This document shows positions 38,198 to 48,456 of a DNA stretch of 64,000 nucleotides, piece by piece (positions within the stretch are counted from its first letter, which is position 1; every line of letters begins with the position of its first letter). The DNA is taken from NCBI GenBank assembly GCA_000727475.1, contig KL647332.1, positions 165,180 to 229,179 on the forward strand, read 5' to 3'. The position numbers and the translations under genes were made by a program. The notes beneath the pieces are model-generated. The model was given only the letters and a program-made list of their open reading frames with translations, was not told where the DNA came from and did no database searches. This DNA comes from Sarcocystis neurona (Eukaryota; Apicomplexa; Conoidasida; Eucoccidiorida; Sarcocystidae).

Positions 38198-38419
38198 CTA
38201 CATGTAGCGACCGCCTGATGAAGGAACAGTAATTAGTCTCCGCAGACACAGTGGCGAGGCTCTCAATGCACCGGCGGCCCGCAGGGAGCTGCCGCTCACA
38301 CGCAACATCGGCTCAGACAGCAGCAGCCGCCAGTGCATATAGCGCCACTTAGAAAGTGGGCTCGAGAAATAGCTGTCTTCCATGCGGTCCCACTTTCGAT
38401 TTTTTTTCGACAATTTCAT
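38198..38419 (-). CDS. Candidate first exon, basic Arg/Ser/Leu-rich N-terminus
   Basis: An ATG at 38419 opens a 73-codon frame beginning MKLSKKNRKWDRMEDSYFSS and continuing with an Arg/Leu/Ser/Ala-rich stretch (LRAAGALRASPLCLRRL) that resembles an organelle-targeting peptide. It could be the 5' exon of the minus-strand gene just downstream. The only donor near its end (GGCG|GTCGCT) does not match in phase the acceptor at 38049, so the link is unproven. Confidence 0.3.
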   Translation of the reverse strand: MKLSKKNRKWDRMEDSYFSSPLSKWRYMHWRLLLSEPMLRVSGSSLRAAGALRASPLCLRRLITVPSSGGRYM

Positions 38420-38947
38420 ATTCGGACGTAAGCAGGAAAGTGGAATTCCCTGGTGCCCGGGTAGGGGTCAGTATTGTAAGCGTTGAAGTCGGTTATCGTG
38501 CCGATAAAGAGTTGCATTCGGGCACCTCTCGGGGTCGGCACTAACCTGATGATTGACCGCGTTTCTAGTGTGCACGCGAGCCACGGAGACGGTGAGGCAT
38601 TACTGCGGTAATCGCAGCCTCAGTCGTAGGGATAGAATCTCGGAAGCACAGCACAGTGGGGCAATCCTTGAAGTGACAATATAGGAGATAGCAGCGGCTA
38701 CGTAACTATCGACGTGAGTGCACCATACCACTCAATCAGTTTGTGAGTAGCAGAGTCAGTGAGCGCATCAGCAGCTTGAACGTGTGCTCTGTAAGACCGG
38801 GCCAGCGGTGTGTGCCTACGTACTTAATGTCTGAGAGATAAAGCTCACACGAAGGTTATTTACAGTGTGCTGCGGTGTACGGCCGAAGAACAAGAACAAA
38901 CGCCGACACAATAGAGCTGTCTGACTTCAAATGTGTTGTTCTAACCC

Positions 38948-39478
38948 GTCCTTCATAAAGAGGATGCTAGGCTGACCACTTGAACGGCCGCCACGTCTTA
39001 TAGAGAGCTCTTCATGTGGTCGCACCACTCCAGCATAATGAGTTGAGCCCGAACGCATGAGGACATCGATCACGAAATCCGTCCTTCATAAAGAGGATGC
39101 TACGTTGACCACTTGAACGGCCGCCACGTCTTATGGAGAGCTCTTCATCTGGTCGCACCACTCCAGCATAATGAGTTGAGCCCGAACGCATGAGGACATC
39201 GATCACGAAATCCGTCCTTCATAAAGAGGATGCTAGGTTGACCACTTGAACGGCCGCCACGTCTTATGGAGAGCTCTTCATCTGGTCGCACCACTCCAGC
39301 ATAATGAGTTGAGCCCGAACGCATGAGGACATCGATCACGAAATCCGTCCTTCATAAAGAGGATGCTAGGTTGACCACTTGAACTGCCGCCACGTCTTAT
39401 GGAGAGCTCCTCATGTGGTCGCACCACTCCAGCATGATGAGTTGAGCCCGAACGCATGAGGACATCGATCACGAAATA
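38948..39478. repeat. 133-bp tandem repeat, four copies
   Basis: Units begin GTCCTTCATAAAGAGGATGC at 38948, 39081, 39214 and 39347, exactly 133 bp apart, and differ by only a few substitutions. The period is 1 modulo 3, so minus-strand frames read into the next unit with a shift; short overlapping open frames beginning MIDVLMRSGSTH recur in each unit. No gene function is suggested. Confidence 0.97.
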
Positions 39479-41799
39479 AGATCTCCTTCTTATCTTTTTA
39501 GTCCACACTGACGTGTGTCTACATAAACATCCTCATCCACTTGTGTGTGCTTGTAAGAGCTTGCATAGGAGGAAATTCTTACTAGCCGTAGACGAGAAAG
39601 TCGATTTGACGTGGATACCGTAATTCACCAGCACACTTCCGTGCACACACGTGAACACACACGAACAGAGAAACGGACACATTTGTCCGCATTCGCAGTC
39701 AAGAGAACGTGTGGGTGTGTCGTGAGGGCCGAACAAGCGGGTGTTTAAGTGGCGGGAAATCAGTAGCCAGAATTGGATCGCATGAGGTTTCCAGCCAAAC
39801 CTCATCATCCTGATACGTTTTTGACGTAAGGTTGACCCTCAGGCCTTTTTCAGAATACAAAAGCAGGCCAGTTACTAGTTAATTCTGCCCTGTGTGGCAC
39901 CCAGTCCAGGACAGCACGCGGAAACGCTGGCAATCAACCCAGCCCTGTACAGAGCGGCGTATGCTTTGTGTCAGCCTATTGACCCATGTAGCATTTGTCG
40001 TGGTCTATGGGAGGGTTTGTAATTGTGGTACGGGGAAGGCAATGACAGTCTACACCGTGGAAATACATTGACGCACGCACGTTACCGAATGGGACAGACA
40101 CTCCACAACTTCGCGCTACCATGCCAAGTTGGCGCGGCAATTCTGCTTTCTTTTGTTCACGCGCAAGGTGCCAGTTTCACAGCTACGTACAAAAAGGTGT
40201 GGGGACCAATACACTTGCTTCACGAGGCTGCCCAAATCACGCTTTCTGGTTGTTCTCGCGCAGGAAAATCAACATTTGCAGTTCTCCTTCTCCATGTCCC
40301 CCACCCGCCATCGCCACGTCACTACATCCATCTAAGCGTTGACACAGTAATTCGTTCTCCCGCTTTTCAAACGGTGTGCTTTGATTTCGCTGTAGAGAGC
40401 ACGCGTCGGCAAGCATACAACATCACCCAACTCCTCTCGCTACCAGTACGACTGACACGACGGTAGGGTGTAGCAGACGAATGTATAGTCATCCTGCTGG
40501 TTACGCACACTCACGTGTATCTACCTTTGCAGACATCCTATTGACTCCAACAAGCGTCTGGTACCATGTCAAGAGACAATGTCACGCACGTGTATCAGTG
40601 AGCCTACCTTGGGAAATGTAAATGCTTAGCTCTGAACAAAAGGGGCGCGTAGGCTAGATGAAAACAATCGTGGGTTGTGATCACACGTCTACACCGAATT
40701 TCCACACCGAAATCCGGTAATGTGCTCCCCTGTGGAGGACTGACATATACGGATGCACTTTGACATCAGGCCCACGTGAATGGGAAGTTCCACCGCGGAT
40801 GGACACAGTTGAACCGTAACAGTTCCTTCGTGGTGGCAACGCGGCGCGGTCGGTACGACGTGCCGGGACACGGGACCGGATGAGCATCGCAGGCATAGCG
40901 CGGAGTAGAGCCAGTGCGCGGAATAGACTGCGTTGCTGGAGGACTCCAAAGGTATTATGACCGACAGGGTGGAAAAATCACCACGAGCATCTTGACACGA
41001 AAGAAAATTTTCTATATACAAGCCCATTCAATGGAAAAAACTGCACCACGAGAACTCGCGATTTGACAGCAAACAGATGACAACTCATGTACGACAACAA
41101 ATCTGCACGTACATTCATTGCTATATGTAGCTGGCGGGTAACACCCAGGTCCGGTATTATTTAGAGGACTGCGACCGGGGTCTACACGCAGCACTAAGTC
41201 CTCGTAGGGCGAAGATTACACGCTCTTACGTAGGCGGCGTGCACGCAACATCGACTCTGGCCAGGCACAGAGGGGCGCCTGCAATTTTTCGAATTCGTAA
41301 TCTTCCTGCTGGGAACTTCTCATTGCCTCTAGTGCTGAAATGCGTTTCTTCGGGTGGGATTTTACGGTTTGGTGTTTCATACGCAGGGGCGCTGGAACGT
41401 CGCGAGTGAGGAGAGTCCAAGACATGAGGGAGGTTTAGACGGCATGGTGCCGCGACTCTGCTTCCGACGTACTTACCCGTGGCGGCCGCTTAAATGCACT
41501 TCGACCCAACGTAATGTGGCTACTTGCGAACATGGCCCCCAAAGAGTGTCGTCACGGTGAAAAACCTAATGAAAGATGCAGCTGCGGACCGGCAACCGTC
41601 CGAAGGCAGATAGTGAAGCTAATGTAAAGTCAAGGTGCAAGAAGATGCACCAGCAGAACTTGGCGTGGTGCCGTTCGCTGGTAGACGTGGCCTGACAGCA
41701 CTTCAGCAGAACGCCCTACACTGCACAGCGGATTCGCTCTACCTGTGTACATCTGCGCAGGCGAAAAGGAACTAGGCGCCTTTTAGCGTCTGGACAATC
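39479..41799. other. No firm gene
   Basis: Short frames on both strands. The plus ORF 40023-40466 (147 codons) contains GCSRAGKST, which matches a P-loop pattern by form, but its surroundings do not look like an NTPase and no partner exon was found. Nothing else stands out. Confidence 0.4.
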
Positions 41800-42099
41800 A
41801 TGAAATCAACGCTGGCACACGCCTGCACCGGGGTGCAGAACGGTTTGTTGACTTTCTTCCTGTTCACGTTCCTGTCAAAAAGGCAAGGTGGTGGATATCC
41901 CCGACGTATACGGCGACCGCAGCTAAACGTACCGCACGGAGTGACCACCTTAAAAGAACTTGCCAAATCCAAAAGGCTTGACAAGCTGCTCTTTGGGACT
42001 GCGGAGCATGCAAAAAGATTCTGTCGGCGTCGACACCGACCAGTAGAGATGAGCGAGAACGCTATAATTTGCCGAGTGGCTCTTCCTCCATATATTTAA
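41800..42099 (+). CDS. Candidate signal-peptide exon upstream of the large ORF
   Basis: ATG at 41800, 99 codons. The N-terminus has a short polar start followed by a hydrophobic core (GLLTFFLFTFL) typical of a signal peptide, then a basic Arg-rich segment and HGVTTLKELAKSKRLDKLLFG. It stops at 42099, five bases before the ATG of the 1087-codon ORF and in a different frame. I suspect it is exon 1 of that gene, with a donor such as AAG|GTGGTG near 41888 or a later GT. The acceptor could be the TTTAAG at 42100 or one further inside the large ORF. It could equally be a separate small secreted protein. Confidence 0.35.
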   Translation: MKSTLAHACTGVQNGLLTFFLFTFLSKRQGGGYPRRIRRPQLNVPHGVTTLKELAKSKRLDKLLFGTAEHAKRFCRRRHRPVEMSENAIICRVALPPYI

Positions 42100-42103
42100 G
42101 TTC

Positions 42104-45100
42104 ATGAGAAACGGCACATCGTGCACTATGCTCGCGGCGCTCCCGCGGCCCATGCAGGTTGCCCAGTGGTGCTGCCTCTGGCTCGCCTACACTGATGGAA
42201 TGCAGGTATCTTCTCGCGCAGTTGGTGCGGCACACAATTATGCAGATCTGAGCATGGAACGGCCACACTACCAGAATGAAAACTATTGCACTGGGCCAGC
42301 TGTCCAATATCCTTTCACAGTGCCCGAGTTGCGCTCAGTGTTTCGGGGTTCCCAGGGTACTGAAGACTTTGCTGGTGCCGAGCGTTTACTTCTTAGAGGT
42401 CGAATAGTTTTCAGTTGCATTATCCAGCGTGCATCGACGTTTCCCGCGTCGAGAGGCGCTCTCAACGGTGAGCCAACCGTCTCAAGCGTCTCAATGCCGT
42501 ACACTGCTAACGAATTCCATGCATTTACGATCAAGCACGTGTCGCTGCCAGGACTGGAAGAGGTGGATCAACTGCAGTTTTACTGCAAGGGCCACGAAGG
42601 CGGCACCGTTACCGTCCTGACTTGTGCGCCGCGTCCTCACACGCTGCCTGGATCACTGACACTACGTCTGGAGTTTGAGTTACTCGCTCGAAAAGTCGCA
42701 AAACGAAGATCTCCTTGGTGCAGGATCACACATAACGCTGTCTCGCTGAGTATATCTTCTTTCCTTGAGGCAGCGGTGGGCTTATGTACGGCATTCGGGT
42801 ACAGCTCGCAGCTTCTGTTTAGTGAAAACTTTGCCGTGGTGGATTTGATACCAGGGCTACACCACCTGGGTTCGGCGGCGCTAGGTTTCCAACCTCAGCC
42901 CGCACGCTATATTCAGTCGCCTCAATCGTTCTTTCTTGCTGGTGTAAAGCCAACATCCGACAAGCCTTCCGACAGAAGTACCGATCGAGGCGCTGCATAT
43001 TTTGAAGGACGCCCTCTAGTGGGTTTCGATTCGTGGTTTGGAGTAGGAGTCAGTCGTGGTTTTTTTGAGCAGGCCGTGCAGAATATGGCAGCAGCCTTCC
43101 AAGCAGCTGTGATGACGGACGGACGAACTACTGTGGACAGCGACTGCGTCGTGCGTATCGCAGTGCCTCAGGGGCATGAGGAGCTCTTCCGTCGTGCAGG
43201 TGGGGGCGCATGTAGGTCCAACCGTCCCTTCTTAACTTGTGTGCAGGCTGTCCAGAATGCAGTGTCTGTTGGGGGCGATACGGATCCACTCAGCATGCTG
43301 CTGAGAGAAATTAAAAGTTTGGTCCCAGATGTGCGACCGAGCAGTGTACGCATGCTCCGCCTTCTCAGCAAACCGCGTGCGTGGCGGTCCTTGTACGCGC
43401 TTGTAGGTCCTACGACAGCTCGTTTTTTTGAATCGCCAACGCAGACAGCACGGTACGAAACAATGGTGAAAGAAGAGTCGCCATTCATAGGTTCCGGGAC
43501 ACAAGCGAACCTTCGACCGAGCTCGGAAAGTGTGGCGTCTGAGCTTTTCCGCTTCGCCATCTGGTACATCGACATATTCCCCTCTCGCCAGTATTGGGAA
43601 AGTCTAGAACTAGGCTGCATTAGAAATGATCTTGCTTATGTGAATGCCATGGGGAAAATACGAACACGGCAGTCCCCCCATCTCCCCACACTGACGAAAA
43701 ATAATAAGCAAGTCACGCTTGCACCGTTTTCGATGCTGTACGTGAGCAGCGTCAAACACAAATATGAACCTCTAGATATATCCGAGCTCGGGTTACAACT
43801 GAGCGGAGACGAGGACCGTAGATTTACAGAGAAAACGGCAATTATCCTGCCTCGTGGTCAACAAGTGAGACCACTGCAGTCGCAGTACTCTTTCGAAGAG
43901 CTTCGCGCAGTATCGGACCTGAACCCCCCAGAACGCGACAGCGACGGCGAGCTCCGGAGGCGGTGGCTGGCTTCACCATTGTTTGAGGGACAGGGCTACC
44001 TCTTGATTACAGATGTCCCTGCTCGGGATGGAGGTCTATTCGATTTAAAAGTCTTCTGCAGCAGGACAGGGCGGTTTCGCCGCACCCGGCTAACTGGCTG
44101 GTTTTCAGACTACCTCTGCGAGCCTGACTACGTGGAACTGCCAAACAACGATGTCGCAGCTGTCTGGAGAAAAGATGACATGCCGGTTAACAGGATGCTC
44201 GGCATTGAATTTGAAAGTCGTCCACCGTGGCGATGCGGTGTGAGTTTTTTAGGGGACGAGCATAGCCTGAAAGAAACACCAGTCAAAGGCGCGCACTTGA
44301 TCACTATCATGACTGGCCTCTGCTCTCTCATGGGATTTAAAACAGGGTGGGTCCTTGACAGCGTGAAAGATTTATATACGAATGAATTATTGAAGATCAC
44401 CATGGTTTTGGAAAGGCGTGTTTCATTCTATGAAAACCACGGGTTCCTCTTGTCGGTAAACACATTGAAGAGCAGGCGCCGCGCTGAAACCTGCGTTGGT
44501 TCTAGCTTAGCCGAGTTTGGACCGCCTTTGGTAGGTGTCTGCCATCAGCCTCACGACATTTTGATAAATCCGGGCTTCGAGCGAACAGCTCTTCTCACCC
44601 TGGCAACGAAGGCATACGACATACTGTATAGGTTGACATTCGACTGCAATTCATCACTGTGGAAGAACTGTGCTCAGCTCTACCCATTGTCCGTTGTCGA
44701 CCACAGAGGGAAAGGATGCGCTTTCGAACGCCACCCTTTATACCAAGACTTAAAGTACCTCAAGCCGGATAAATGCAATCTGGGGAAGCGGGTAGGCGAA
44801 TGCCACAAATTTGTCCGGAAGAATATGAAATGTGATCGAGTCCACAAAAGGGGATGCAAATATCTGGCATTTCTGTACTCGACATTTCTGTATCCTGGAG
44901 GCGACATACAGCAAGAGGTGCCCTCTGTAATACGAGATCATTTTGAAGATGTTAGTGTGGATCTCTTTCAAGAGGGCAGACGCTATGTGTTAGACGGAAT
45001 AAATAAGGCCGCTGCAAAGAAGATGGACGACCTGGCGAGGCGGCGTCGGGAAGGTACTGCACAGGGAGATTCAGCTATTGACCTGGAAAACAAGGATCTG

Positions 45101-45367
45101 AACAGTTTTCGCCTACAGTCCTTGAAGCAAGACGAAAGTGACACTCTGCAGATGCAAAATATGCTTTTGGAATCAGTAATATTCCATGACTGGACAAACA
45201 CGCCTCAGTTTTGGGTTCGAGCGCTTTACGATTACACCTCAGATAAAAATCGAATACCGGACGCCACCAAGATGTACTGCCCAGTGGGATACGCGTGGGC
45301 ATACATTACGCGGATCCAGGGACAGTTGTACAGGCGTCCTTCTCACTTTACATATAGGTTATTGTAG
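42104..45367 (+). CDS. Large Cys-rich, probably secreted protein of unknown family
   Basis: An uninterrupted frame of 1087 codons, by far the longest in the window, with even composition and no low-complexity runs. About 25 cysteines are spread along the chain and no strong internal membrane segment is seen, which suits a secreted disulfide-bonded protein. The N-terminus (MLAALPRPMQ then WCCLWLAY) is weakly signal-like; a better signal peptide lies in the ORF ending just upstream. Two stretches look like a duplicated module. Near residues 187-225 LRLEFE is followed 38 residues on by GLCTAFGY; near 698-737 LGIEFE is followed about 39 residues on by GLCSLMGF. The Cys-dense part near residues 845-925 contains KNCAQLYPL and GECHKFVRKNMKC. 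Its size, secretion and lack of known domains would fit a rhoptry-neck or similar apical protein, but I could not recognise one, so this is only a guess. Confidence 0.75.
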   Translation: MRNGTSCTMLAALPRPMQVAQWCCLWLAYTDGMQVSSRAVGAAHNYADLSMERPHYQNENYCTGPAVQYPFTVPELRSVFRGSQGTEDFAGAERLLLRGRIVFSCIIQRASTFPASRGALNGEPTVSSVSMPYTANEFHAFTIKHVSLPGLEEVDQLQFYCKGHEGGTVTVLTCAPRPHTLPGSLTLRLEFELLARKVAKRRSPWCRITHNAVSLSISSFLEAAVGLCTAFGYSSQLLFSENFAVVDLIPGLHHLGSAALGFQPQPARYIQSPQSFFLAGVKPTSDKPSDRSTDRGAAYFEGRPLVGFDSWFGVGVSRGFFEQAVQNMAAAFQAAVMTDGRTTVDSDCVVRIAVPQGHEELFRRAGGGACRSNRPFLTCVQAVQNAVSVGGDTDPLSMLLREIKSLVPDVRPSSVRMLRLLSKPRAWRSLYALVGPTTARFFESPTQTARYETMVKEESPFIGSGTQANLRPSSESVASELFRFAIWYIDIFPSRQYWESLELGCIRNDLAYVNAMGKIRTRQSPHLPTLTKNNKQVTLAPFSMLYVSSVKHKYEPLDISELGLQLSGDEDRRFTEKTAIILPRGQQVRPLQSQYSFEELRAVSDLNPPERDSDGELRRRWLASPLFEGQGYLLITDVPARDGGLFDLKVFCSRTGRFRRTRLTGWFSDYLCEPDYVELPNNDVAAVWRKDDMPVNRMLGIEFESRPPWRCGVSFLGDEHSLKETPVKGAHLITIMTGLCSLMGFKTGWVLDSVKDLYTNELLKITMVLERRVSFYENHGFLLSVNTLKSRRRAETCVGSSLAEFGPPLVGVCHQPHDILINPGFERTALLTLATKAYDILYRLTFDCNSSLWKNCAQLYPLSVVDHRGKGCAFERHPLYQDLKYLKPDKCNLGKRVGECHKFVRKNMKCDRVHKRGCKYLAFLYSTFLYPGGDIQQEVPSVIRDHFEDVSVDLFQEGRRYVLDGINKAAAKKMDDLARRRREGTAQGDSAIDLENKDLNSFRLQSLKQDESDTLQMQNMLLESVIFHDWTNTPQFWVRALYDYTSDKNRIPDATKMYCPVGYAWAYITRIQGQLYRRPSHFTYRLL

Positions 45368-46137
45368 GTGCATCAGGTTAGAATGCGTCGCCTCTTGCAG
45401 AGTGTGAAGGCTTCTGCTACCAGGCTCTTATTTGGTTCGGTAGCGGCTGTACCCAGTTATATGGTTTTACCAGATGGTTTGTGTGAAGATGCACACCGCT
45501 TGCCGGTGTGCAAGGCAAATCATACGTGCCACATAAAACAGACGCACAGCTGTTTATGGAGACTATGTGACCAGCTCACGGTGAGGCATACGCACAAAAT
45601 GATACAGGGCCGTCCTGTTTCAAACACAGTGACACTGCCTCTCAGTGCAGCGATTTCCAGCTGTTGGACCAATGCTACCCGTAGTTCGAGCACTAACTCC
45701 CTTCTAGGCGAACACCACAGGGATAGCACATGGACGCTAGACGAGGTCGCACAATCAAACGTCGCTAGACTTTTGCCTGCGCAGCACCCGCAGTATACAT
45801 CGTCCGTCTCTGTGCGGTCTCCGCGTACGCCACTTTGGAACGGCTGACGCCGTTAGCTCCTGTTTTAAAGGGGCTAAAACGAACCTTGAACTCAAGCGTG
45901 GACAGCGAGCCGCGAGGTAATCTGCGCAGGTTCTATCCCCCACATAAGCCGCTTAAATTGTCTCCGAACAGATGTGGTATTTCACCACGTAATGCTTCCA
46001 ACTGCAGAAGTACATACAAGCGGAAAAAACTGAAGAAACGAGGCATACCCGACGTCTCAGTTGATCCCAACCTGCCACCGCGCAGGCGCAGCAAACAGCT
46101 TCAACAACTCTTCACAGTCACCCGCCGAAGTGGCTAA
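45368..46137 (+). other. Open frames immediately after the large ORF
   Basis: After the TAG at 45365-45367 the same frame stays open for another 159 codons to 45847, beginning with an ATG-led stretch (MRRLLQSVKASATRLLFG). The +1 frame then continues from 45835 to 46137 and is basic (YKRKKLKKRG). The first part is Cys/His/Thr-rich and only weakly protein-like; the second is better. It could be a small separate gene with an intron, the 3' untranslated region, or an extension of the large gene past a stop. No decision is possible by eye. Confidence 0.3.
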
Positions 46138-46607
46138 CTGTTAACGTAAAGCTTAGCATCCAGCAAACCTGTACAAGTCAGAGAAAAACACACCACCAGA
46201 AGGCACGAAAGGCATTTTGCACATCTCCACCATACTCCAGAGAAAGCGAGAGGACTACAGGGACACTATTCCAACAAGCCGTGCCCCACCGTTACATTGA
46301 GATACTGAGTCAGTAGAACTCTGCAGTCAGGCACCCGCAGCGCATGTCTGTGAAATTACAACTACGTGCATGCTCGCTTTAAGTGTACATGCGCGTGACA
46401 ACGATTGAGGGTTCATCGTTATTTATCCTCGTTCGTGAGGTCGAAAGCGTCGTCGGAAATCTGAGGGTTACACTAGTACCTTTACACTCCTGTCCGTCCG
46501 TCAGTGTCTGTCGATCTCTTCTACTCAACCTCATGTGCAGCTCAAGCCCCGCCAGAAATGCACAGCGTCGCGCCGTATCCTATATCTTTCTGCCTCTTCA
46601 TCTGTAC

Positions 46608-47486
46608 CAGAAATGTGCCCAAGGCGACCAGAGTATTTTCCGTCAATATATCAAAATGGTCGAAAAACACGCCAACAACTTGCGCGCGTTCCGCCCACGC
46701 GTTGGCTGCAAGGAATTGTATGGCTGCAAAAAGCAGGAAACCCATCCACCCCGTCACCCTGAAGATTCCGAGCGTGATGCCCATTGCCATAGCAACGGTT
46801 TGCTTTAGCCACCAGAAGACACCGAGCGCCTCGTCCTGTCAATGCCAACAGAAAAACAGATTGACTCAATCACTTGGTTTATACTTGGAAGTCAGTGATT
46901 AGACGTTTCTGCGTGTACAGTTTATGGAGTTACGGCAGAGAGTCAGGTCATCAGTCTACTGTTCCCTGGCTTCAGGAACACCTAGTTTCGCGAAGAACCC
47001 CTTTCTGCGCATACGCAGATACAAGGTTAGGTCCACACATGTACACTGCGGAGACGTACAGATATGTCACTTCGTCACTTACTGCACACAGCTACTTACA
47101 CACGCGTGTACAACACCTACTGCAGCCATGAGCCGGTATACAGCCCTATTCAGATCTACTTTTACCGTGTGGACGCATGCGTCCATCCCTACGTAGTCGC
47201 TGTATCGTGGGATAGTGACACAGCGGAGGGCTGACGGGGACGCCTTGTCAGTTAAAGGTCTGAATATCTTTAAAAATTCTACCTTGTGCCACTCGACGTA
47301 GTTTCCTGGTGCCAACGCCTTCTTTAACAGTGAAACGTCTTCCCCGTCTGCAGTTGGGGTAGCTTGTTGTTTCACAATCTTCCCTCCACGCTGCTTGTTA
47401 CCACTGTTGCTGCTGCTGGCGCTGTCGCTCCGGCCCCCACTAGTGCTGATCGGGCTGCTGCTTATGCTGTCGTTGCTGTAACACAT
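46608..47486 (-). CDS. RAB5IF/EMC6-type small membrane protein, C-terminal exon missing
   Basis: Members of this family (human RAB5IF/C20orf24, EMC6) are small ER membrane proteins that help insert or assemble multipass membrane proteins. Exon 1 (47283-47486) starts at an ATG, has a Ser-rich disordered N-terminus, and ends DVSLLKKALAP then YVEWHK at a phase-0 donor (CACAAG|GTAGAA). Exon 2 (46608-46835) begins after GACAG with DEALGVFWWLKQTVAMAMG, the conserved entry to the first membrane helix, and continues through WMGFLLFAAIQFLAANAW, a loop (HFDILTENTLVALGTFL) and a GTACAG donor, also phase 0. The WSK-like stretch, the DE at the exon border and the spacing match the human protein as I know it. 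Together 144 residues are seen. The last part of the final helix must be in a further exon below 46608 that I could not find; otherwise the frame reads on to a stop at 46542. Confidence 0.72.
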
Positions 47487-47573
47487 CTTCAAAGCCTCGT
47501 TCTTGAATGGGAGCCGCCTTGCTGCCGCGATGCCTCGTGTGAACAGATCCGTGGGCAGTGCAGCGGAAGCCAC

Positions 47574-47769
47574 CGTGTGCAGGAAGGATGACGGCTATTC
47601 GGCTGCTCTTCGAGGAGATGTCTGCCAGTGCTTTTGCCCTCTTCAGGATATCTGCGAAAGTTGAAATATCTCCCCACAACTTGACCGGCGAAAGGGACTT
47701 CCTGGTAAGGCCGCTCACACAGTGGATACTTGCATCAACAGCGTGCAAGCAAGCAAAAGTGCTACCATA
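47574..47769 (-). CDS. Candidate exon, unknown protein
   Basis: This minus-strand frame has strong coding character, with purine-first codons throughout. It reads TFACLHAVDASIHCV, then LSPVKLWGDISTFADILKRA, then KALADISSKSSRIAVIL. It lies directly upstream of the RAB5IF-like gene on the same strand. A GTGGCT donor at 47573 could join in phase to an acceptor GGCAG near 47522, giving a 52-nt intron and linking it to the RAB5IF-like frame. Alternatively it ends a separate gene by reading on to 47440. The human protein has no such segment, so a separate gene is at least as likely. The complementary plus frame is also open, but its codon pattern is poorer. Confidence 0.35.
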
Positions 47770-48456
47770 GCCCTGGCATGCGTGCCACCTGCAGATGCGG
47801 ACGCAGCGGCTGTGTGCGGTGTCGTTCCGACTGCGGTTGTTGCAGTTGCGTCTCAAAGAAAATCCAAAAATCTTGGCGGATATTTATACACCGAGATAAT
47901 GACCCCCGAGAGCCACAGTGCCCCGCCGTGAATGACACACATATACGTGTACGAAAGACTAAGATTAGCTCGCGTCCCCCCACAGGGGGAAACCGCATGC
48001 AAAAGATTACTTACTCAGGATCGGTGGTTCACAGACAATTTCAGACGCCGGCGCACACTGTAACAATTGCAAACATTCTCTTCTGCACAGGTGTTCTGCG
48101 TGTGTGTGCTTATGCAGCCGACTCTGTGTGTGATAATCGCAAACATTTATCGACGCACAAGCAGTCTGCCTGTACAAGCGTCTGCATGGTTTTGCAGTAC
48201 GCCCCTTTTCCCCCTTTCCCCAGCGCATTACTTGCGCAAGTAGCCGATGCTAGTAAATCATCTACACATCTGTTCATATATGAAGAGATACGTTTCTCTA
48301 GCTCGACCTTTAATATATAGGCGGTTTACAAACACAGGCCTCCGTGTGAAGCGACAGTCGCCGCTGCTGGTGGGGACACGCTTGGGTGTACATATTTTGC
48401 CAACTGACACGTGCGTGTTGCGGGACTGAAGGTCTGCTCTACGTAAATCCTGCCAG

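Noticed and set aside
40260..40290. P-loop NTPase call from GCSRAGKST
   Set aside because: A lone pattern match without Walker B or fold context. Kept only as a low-interest observation.
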